Of a stretch of DNA of 64,000 nt, positions 57,666 to 64,000 are shown piece by piece; the stretch's first letter is position 1; each line of letters opens with the position of its first letter. The translations under genes were made by a program, and so were the position numbers. The DNA is from Epiperipatus broadwayi (taxonomy: Eukaryota > Onychophora > Udeonychophora > Euonychophora > Peripatidae): the NCBI GenBank assembly GCA_028023455.1, contig JAQFVV010012545.1:2168001-2232000 (forward strand), written 5' to 3'. The notes under the pieces are model-generated. The model saw nothing but the letters and a program-made list of their open reading frames with translations. It did no database searches and was not told the origin of the DNA.

Positions 57666-59512
57666 CTGAAAAATGAAAAGCTTTAATCTTATCTATATAT
57701 ATAAAATTTGAGATTATCTAATATCACTGTAGAATAAATATTTTAAAATACTCTCCACTCTAGCATAAGACAATAATTAATAAAAATAGAGCAGCTATCT
57801 ATTTTTGTGCCTCATTCATTAATATAGAAGTTGTTTCAAAAAGAATAAACATTTAAATCAATTGAGCATTATATTATAATGCTAGAATGGAGCTCTCAAG
57901 CTAGAGACATTTTGCATTTCATTGGTGTTATCACTTTTTGTATTATGATATAACCAATCAGGACATTGCTATCTTTTGGATTTGAAAATTTATATAATAT
58001 CTGTATGATGTTAACAACCTCAGACTTTTTAACTAATAATTTTAGTTTTAACTCCATTACAAAAATGCAAAACAGCTAACTAATATTATGGATAACTGCA
58101 AAATGGTGAAGAAAAAAATGAGTGATTTAGACATGGCCAGAAGGTAACAATAATATTAGAATAGAGAGAGTATTGTGTATTTTCACAATCACAATGATCT
58201 TGAAAATTAAGAAACTTGCTCCAGACTAATGGTATATTGAATGTGTGTAGATATCTATATAACTCTCTAGAATTTTTTAGGTAATAAAAGGATCTGTAAG
58301 GTCCAGTCACTTTATCATTTAGAATGATTAAAAGTTTATTGATGATTAGTACACATATGGTATCAGATGGTTCTGAGTATTAATGATGATAAACATTGAT
58401 ATAAATATCCCAGAAAATTTGATATAGAATTAATTGTAGTTAGAGGTATGCCAATGGGTATTAGAAACTGAAGGCAGGGTTTAAAAGCGATTTAATTTGT
58501 TGAATTTTTAGATATTTTGATATGTATAAAAAAAATTTGAGATTAAAATATTATGAATAAAAAACATTTAAAATTATCAATACTTTTTTAAAAAACTTAA
58601 TGATTTCTCTTAATAAATGAAGAATTGAAAATCATATGAATTGTTTTGGGGAAAATTAAAGTAGTCAGAAAGATAGAAATATATAACTACTGTTGACACA
58701 AAAAAAGTTGATGGAAAATTTATATATTCTATCGAAAATAATAAATTAGTAAAGATATGAAAACAATAAACAAAAGTAATCAAAATCAGGATTAATTAGT
58801 TATATGTTTTTTTTTAACTTTGTGTTTTTCTTTTCTGTCTTTTGAGTGGAAAATATTTTTAAAATTAATGGAACAATTATTTAATATTATTTAAAATTAA
58901 GGTTAATTTAATTTATATATATTTTAATAATTTAAAATAAATAAACTATCTAATTATGATAATTCAGTACGAAATTTATTTCTTATCTCATATTTCTTTG
59001 GGGCAAAAAGAAAATTAAATGTGGAAAGTTTAATGAAAATTATTCTTTTTTTTTTTTTGTAAAATAAAGAAACGCAATTTTCTTATTAAAGAAGTATAAT
59101 TAATAAAATAATTAAAAGATTAAATATGATAATGGTAAAGATAATACAATTGTATTATTTGCTTGTGGGTAGCATTTATAAAATTAGTGTGGGACAAGAA
59201 GAGGCTTTGAGTAGTGAAGCAGATGAAGGTGGAGAAAGAATATTGAAAAAGATCATGGTGGTTAAAAACAGAGTCGTAATAAATTAAATGAGAAGAATCA
59301 ACCGTAAGACATTTTAAAAATAAATGATTATATTCAGGAGTAATTATTTAGTCTGAATGATATCTGTCATCTATTTAATAAGCCACTGGATCAAGAATTT
59401 TTATTAAATTACGATGGCGAGTCATACTGACGGTTGGATATTTCCCATGAGAGGTAAAATCTTTATTGGTATGCTAGTTGAAACCTAAAGCCATTTAGTA
59501 TTTTATTAGTTT
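57666..59512. other. No recognised gene
   Basis: AT-rich intron-like sequence. Confidence 0.5.
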
Positions 59513-60253
59513 AATATATAGGGTATATGAGCACAGACTTTCACATGACCCACCACTCTCCAAACTATTTCATAACACTGATACACCTGAACACATATAT
59601 GTCGAAAAGATAAATAATCACCAATATCCGAATTTCATGCTAAACCAGCAATCATCAGTTGGTCCAGATTACCATCTCTACACATATGTGCTATAAGTGC
59701 TCAGATATATATTAAGATAGCCAAACCTCATACTTTAATGGACAGGCTTCAATCTAGTCCACACTCCAACTCTTTAACCGTCCATCCAATTGAAAATCTG
59801 ATGATGGAATGCTCAAAGGCCACCCTGACCTAAGGTCAATCTGCCCATCCCTTGTATATGTGTTAAATGGATTATGTCCTGTACATGAGGGGGTCATATT
59901 GACCTTAGGTCAACATGGGTGTGACAAGAATCTCAGCCTCAGGGTGGCCTTTGAACATTCCATCATCAGATTTTCAATTGGATGGATGGTCAAAGAGTTG
60001 GAGTGTGGAATAGATTGAAGCCTATTCATTAAAGTATGAGGTTTGGCTATCTTAATATATATCTGAGCACTTATAGCATATATGTGTAAAGATGGTAATC
60101 TGGACCAACTGATGATTGCTGATTTAGCATGACATACATATATTGGTGATTATTTATTTTTTCAACATATATGTGTTCAGGGGTATCAGTGCTATGAGAT
60201 AATGTGAAGAGTGGTGGGTCATGTGAAAGTCTCTGCTCATATACCCTATATAT
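59513..60253. repeat. Family F foldback (inverted SINE-like repeat), about 330-bp arms
   Basis: Arms about 59,513-59,842 and 59,907-60,253 match base for base over most of their length (ATGAGCACAGACTTTCACATG against its complement; CAAAGGCCACCCTGA; GACCTAAGGTCAAT). The middle is about 65 bp with CTGTACATGAGGGGGTCAT. Both arms are copies of the family F unit at 53.0 kb. The B box is degraded here (ATGAGCACAG instead of GATTCGAACTC). Transcription across it would give a long double-stranded RNA. Confidence 0.88.
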
Positions 60254-61257
60254 TACATATATAGACACAGATATATAATAACCCTGTGTGTTTCAGTTTA
60301 TTAGTTTAAAGAGATAATTACTTCTGCCAATGCATACAACCAATATAAAAAGAACAATATGTTGTCTATCACTCTAGTCTGATTTTTGTAGTCTTATCCA
60401 AGATACTAAATTTATAGATATAGTCATTATCTTTGATTATAATGAATTGTAAAAAAAGGTCAACCAAATGATGAACTGCACTTTGCATTAATAGTGACTA
60501 TTATGCATAAAATTAGATCAAAGGTTTGAACCTATTTTTGATCTTGCTTATTTTAATTCTGAATATATTTAATAAGGTTTAATTTTTATCTATATAAAAT
60601 GCCTTTAAACATTATTTCTACATATTTTAATATTTATTTATTCATTTTTACTCTTAATATTTATTGTTATTATGTTTTTTAAATTTATGTGGAAGTTGAT
60701 GAAAACTTCAGCATAAATTTTGTCTACATTAAACTATTATTATATTATATTTATATATATTTTTTAAATAATAATATTTATGTGAAGTGTTTATTAATCA
60801 TTCATGTAAGCATATTGGAGTTTATGGAGTCAAATTCAGTCAAGTTTATACAGACATTACTCCGCTATGACTACATCTTATTTTTCTTTAGTATTTGTGT
60901 ATATTTGTTTGATTGATATAAGGGTAGGTTATAATAATTAGAAATATTTTAATATTGTAAAACATTTTTTTTTGTTTTCTAATATATATTATTTTCAAAC
61001 CTAGTTTTCTTTTTTGTATTCATTCCAAACATAGATATAAATATTTGGTCACACCCTTGAGGAAACTACATGTTTAGTTGAGCAGTAAAGAAAAATACTA
61101 ATTTCAGGATGATGTTGCTGAAGGGAGCGTTATCAGCAATGAAAGTGGTGCTTAGGGATCTATATCCTATAAAATGCTTTTGAGTTGCAAAAGTTTTCTG
61201 CTTTACCCTCTAAATGCTTTTTGACATAAGGTGGTCAGGAAATATAACTGGTTAGTC
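60254..61257. other. No recognised gene
   Basis: AT-rich. Confidence 0.5.
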
Positions 61258-61357
61258 AAGTGTTGGTGGCTGAGTGGTCAGCACATCTGCCTTACAAGCA
61301 GTTGTCCTGGGTTTGCGGGTTCACTTCCCAGCCAATGCTTTGACACATGAAAAAAAA
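61258..61357 (+). mobile_element. tRNA-derived SINE
   Basis: Same family as the 47.2-kb copy: GGTGGCTGAGTGGTCAGCA (A-box region), CTGCCTTACAAGCAG arm, B box GGTTCACTTCC (61,318-61,328), GCTTTGACACATG then eight A. The flanks AACTGGTTAG and AACTGGCTAA look like an imperfect target duplication. Confidence 0.85.
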
Positions 61358-62011
61358 CTGGCTAACAGTTTGATCATCCTCATCAATGTCACCATGAATC
61401 AATACAGCCAAATAGAGTTTTGTAAAATATAGATTAATGTATGAGCCATGATTAAAATATATGATGGAAGTGATTGGTTTAGGATCATTAACCTCATAAA
61501 AAGGGTATTTCAAATAATATATATACACTTAACTTCATACATATATATTTTTAGTTATATTTTTAACTTCCTTTTTATCACATTCCTGAAACATCTGAAA
61601 AAGGCAAATGACCCCCATGATGTGCATTTTATGCTCAACACTCACCAGTTAGTCAAGATTGGCTTTATTATTGGTTCAGTATTTATAAATAACAAATTAT
61701 TATATTTTGATTTATTGCATTTAAATTTTGACAACTATCACATCATATAAATATATTAATGATTCTTACTAAACATTTATTAAACGAGAGGTTCTTCCTA
61801 GCCCAGATCTTTATTTAAATCTTAGCTAAAGTACAACATATCAATAAGATGATTGGAAATTAAAAATATGCATAGCAGTAAACATAATACTTTCTTAAAC
61901 CCTCTATCTCTCCATCATTCAGTCACATGCCTATCTACCCATCTGCCCAAAGAACCTTCTATTTGTTCACTCTTTCACTATTTATTATGCTACTAAACTA
62001 CCCATTTATCT

Positions 62012-62445
62012 GTATTTATATATTGGACTGTTTCCATCATCTAATATAAGATTTGAAATACAGGCATTCGTATACTTGGAGCTTAATTGTAAATACAAGG
62101 GATTTGAAAGTCTGAGTTCAAATCCTCTATATTTATCTAATATAAAATATTAAATGTGTTTAGAAACATTTAACTTTATTAAAATAATTGGCAGGATGAC
62201 TCAGTTGGTTAGAGAATTACCTTAAAATTCAATACTCAAGAATCTAAGGGTCCAGGTTTGATTCCCTTGCTAGTGCTATCAGCAGTACCTGAAGAAGAGG
62301 GGAGAATAATATCTCTCAAAACATTGTGCATAAACTAACCTGTGTGCTATTACTAACAGATGAAGGCATTTGGAATAAAGTTAAATTTTTCTAAAGACAT
62401 TCAAAACTTATATTAGATGATAGGAATAGTCCAATATATAAATAC
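62012..62445. mobile_element. Small element with 45-bp terminal inverted repeats enclosing tRNA-like sequences
   Basis: Left GTATTTATATATTGGACT...CATCATCTAATATAAG and right CTTATATTAGATGATAGG...AGTCCAATATATAAATAC are inverted repeats with few mismatches. Inside are a B-box-like AGTTCAAATCC (about 62,109-62,122) and a tRNA-like domain at 62,190-62,270. No ORF. It is probably a MITE that picked up a SINE, or a composite foldback. Confidence 0.7.
62190..62270 (+). mobile_element. tRNA-like domain (SINE head)
   Basis: A box ATGACTCAGTTGG (about 62,196-62,208) and B box GGTTTGATTCC (62,255-62,265) at tRNA-like spacing, but the anticodon region is too long and does not fold well, so it is not a working tRNA gene. 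Confidence 0.6.
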
Positions 62446-62653
62446 AACTAACATATCATCACAATATCTGCCTATCTATATATTTGTCTATCTACATACT
62501 TTTCTGTTATACAACTTAAAACCACCACCCACTTGTTAACTGACCCAATCATCAGGCTATCTACATATCTACCTACATAACTGTTTATCCATTATCTATT
62601 TGTTTATATAAATATAAACAATTACCGGATATGGACTTGCACTGGAAACTTAC

Positions 62654-62803
62654 AAATTCTATCTTTGAAGCTGAATCAAATGGTAAATATGAATCTACCA
62701 AAAAACTGATAATACTTTTGTTTGAAAAGACAGTATCAAGTTGTTTGAAAGAACAGTAGGGAAGTAGTTCAAAGGTTAGAAGCAATATCACACTACATGT
62801 TAT
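62654..62803 (-). CDS. Candidate exon (unassigned, possibly part of the STRA6-like gene)
   Basis: On the minus strand ACTTGCAG is followed by 50 open codons, phase 0 at both ends, and then a consensus donor GTAAGT: ITCSVILLLTFELLPYCSF, then KQLDTVFSNKSIISFLVDSY, then LPFDSASKIEF. It contains a hydrophobic segment of about 17 residues. A further donor GTAATT lies at 62,625. Its place upstream of the 57.6-kb exon on the same strand and its membrane-like start would suit an N-terminal helix of the same protein, but I cannot align it convincingly to STRA6. The polypyrimidine tract is poor (TATATATATACTTGCAG). Confidence 0.35.
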
Positions 62804-64000
62804 CTGCAAGTATATATATAATTTGCATCAGATAACTCAAAAGTATAATTTGATAAAATGAATCACATGTATTATCTAAAATATATTTATTACACATTTA
62901 ATTATAAAATCTCTTATAATTGTAATTAATACACATATATTTGTTTATTAAATACTTAATATGATTAATTATAATTAATTGCTAAATGAGGATGGCCATA
63001 AGTTGAGAGTGAGAGAGAGAGAGAGAGAGAGGAAAAAGAGTAGGAGAAAGAGAGAAAAGGCTAAAGGAGTGGAAGAGAGAAAGGATAGAGAACAGAAAGA
63101 GAGAGAGAGACTAAAAAAAGAGAGAGAAAAAGAGAGAATGAAGTAGGAATAAGAATAAAATGAGAAGAAATAAAGGTTAAAATTATGGCTATACAAACCT
63201 ATCAGTAAATCACAAATACATAATACATTGCTTCTTTTTTTCTTGTGAAGATGCATTTTAACTTTTTCTGCACTAAATCTTTTTTTTTTGAAAGATTTCA
63301 ATGCTTTATCTATTTCAATTTTTAATGATCTCTGCTTTTATCTATATTTTCCAAATAAAAGCATTTGATTTTGAATTTCTTTAAAGAGGATTTGTTTCTT
63401 CCATAGAATCTATATTTACAATAAAACAATTTTTTAGTAAATATGTTATTCTTTAAACGTGCTCAATCCAATTAAAACGTAATCATAGTTGTAGAGTTAA
63501 TACTATTTATTATACACATGAAGATGAAGAATATGCAAATTAATCTTTCTGTCAATATTTTTAAATAACATGGTTATGATACTTTCATTTTGCTTTGAAA
63601 GGGTTACATATCTCATTTCTATTCAGTGTTTTTAACAAATGACAACCCTATATATACATCTAATTATTTGTAATAGCTTTATTATTATATTTATATATCT
63701 TTTAACTTATTAAACACGGGAAAAAAATATCAACGTACATTTGATCATAAATAATGCAAAATAATAATAAAAAAACTTAAATCAATTCAGTTCTTAAAAA
63801 AAAAAAAACAAGTATATATGTTAATTGTTTAGTAATACAAATAAATATTAATATAATTATTTTCTGATCAAGTCAATTTTGATCTTATAAATAGCATTTT
63901 TCTAGAATGATTTACTAAAGTTATTTATTGGCAAATCAAATTAGGTATTGAGAATTACTTTATATTTTTTGTGATCTGATGTTTTTTTTATACGAAAGGT
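62804..64000. other. No recognised gene; GA-rich tract
   Basis: 63,004-63,160 is almost pure purine on the plus strand ((GA)n with AAAG interruptions); its minus-strand ORF is Ser/Leu/Phe low complexity. The rest is AT-rich. Confidence 0.7.

Noticed and set aside
62975-63301. 108-aa Ser/Leu/Phe ORF
   Set aside because: Translation of the antisense of a GA-rich simple repeat.

Overview
The window is a strongly A+T-rich piece of a metazoan genome, almost certainly from an invertebrate. There are no operons or dense genes. Instead there are long introns or intergenic DNA packed with interspersed repeats, (AT)n microsatellites and tRNA-derived SINEs. A lophotrochozoan such as a mollusc would fit the repeat types, but the species cannot be fixed from sequence alone.

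Host genes: two exons with good splice borders lie on the minus strand, at 57,511-57,665 and 24,644-24,745. They fit consecutive parts of a STRA6/RBP-receptor-like multi-pass membrane protein, in the right order. If both belong to one gene, most of the window is intron. A third exon-like block at 62,654-62,803 could lie upstream.

Mobile-element coding relics: (i) an RTE-clade LINE in three copies: an intact reverse-transcriptase ORF at 36,141-38,168 (+), a broken copy with part of the endonuclease at 24,986-26,925 (-), and a 3' fragment at 102-548 (-); (ii) a decayed Gypsy LTR retrotransposon (gag zinc knuckles, protease, RT, RNase H, integrase head) at about 42,440-45,110 (+); (iii) a short fragment resembling the C-terminal end of a Penelope-like GIY-YIG protein at 54,779-54,975 (-).

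Main discovery: a head-to-tail and then inverted array of about 414-bp monomers at 3,623-5,881 carries a type I hammerhead ribozyme in each full monomer: three on the minus strand and two on the plus strand. A diverged single monomer at 33,176-33,576 keeps the fold through paired changes in stem I and a shortened but still palindromic stem III. These look like retrozyme/Penelope-type self-cleaving repeats. Further repeat families (18.7-19.5 kb, 22.0-22.4 kb, 22.5-23.0 kb, 23.9-24.4 kb) share a conserved box with them. Most also keep a hammerhead-like core: CUGANGA with all four bases at N, a covarying short stem II, and GAAA. They lack a clear stem I and cleavage site.

Layout: 0-1 kb RTE end and a foldback; 1-3.5 kb plain AT-rich; 3.5-5.9 kb ribozyme array; 5.9-18.2 kb a chain of large elements (G1, H1, G2, I) separated by (AT)n; 18.2-24.5 kb hammerhead-like foldbacks; 24.6 kb exon; 25-27 kb RTE; 27-33 kb mixed repeats; 33.2 kb single ribozyme monomer; 33.8 kb foldback; 36-38 kb RTE ORF; 42.4-45.1 kb Gypsy relic; 46.7-48.1 kb tandem 370-bp array with a SINE insertion; 48.5 kb perfect palindrome; 49.5-51.5 kb second H copy; 53 and 59.5 kb SINE-like tandem and foldback family; 54.8 kb Penelope-like relic; 57.6 kb exon; 61-62.5 kb SINEs and a TIR element.
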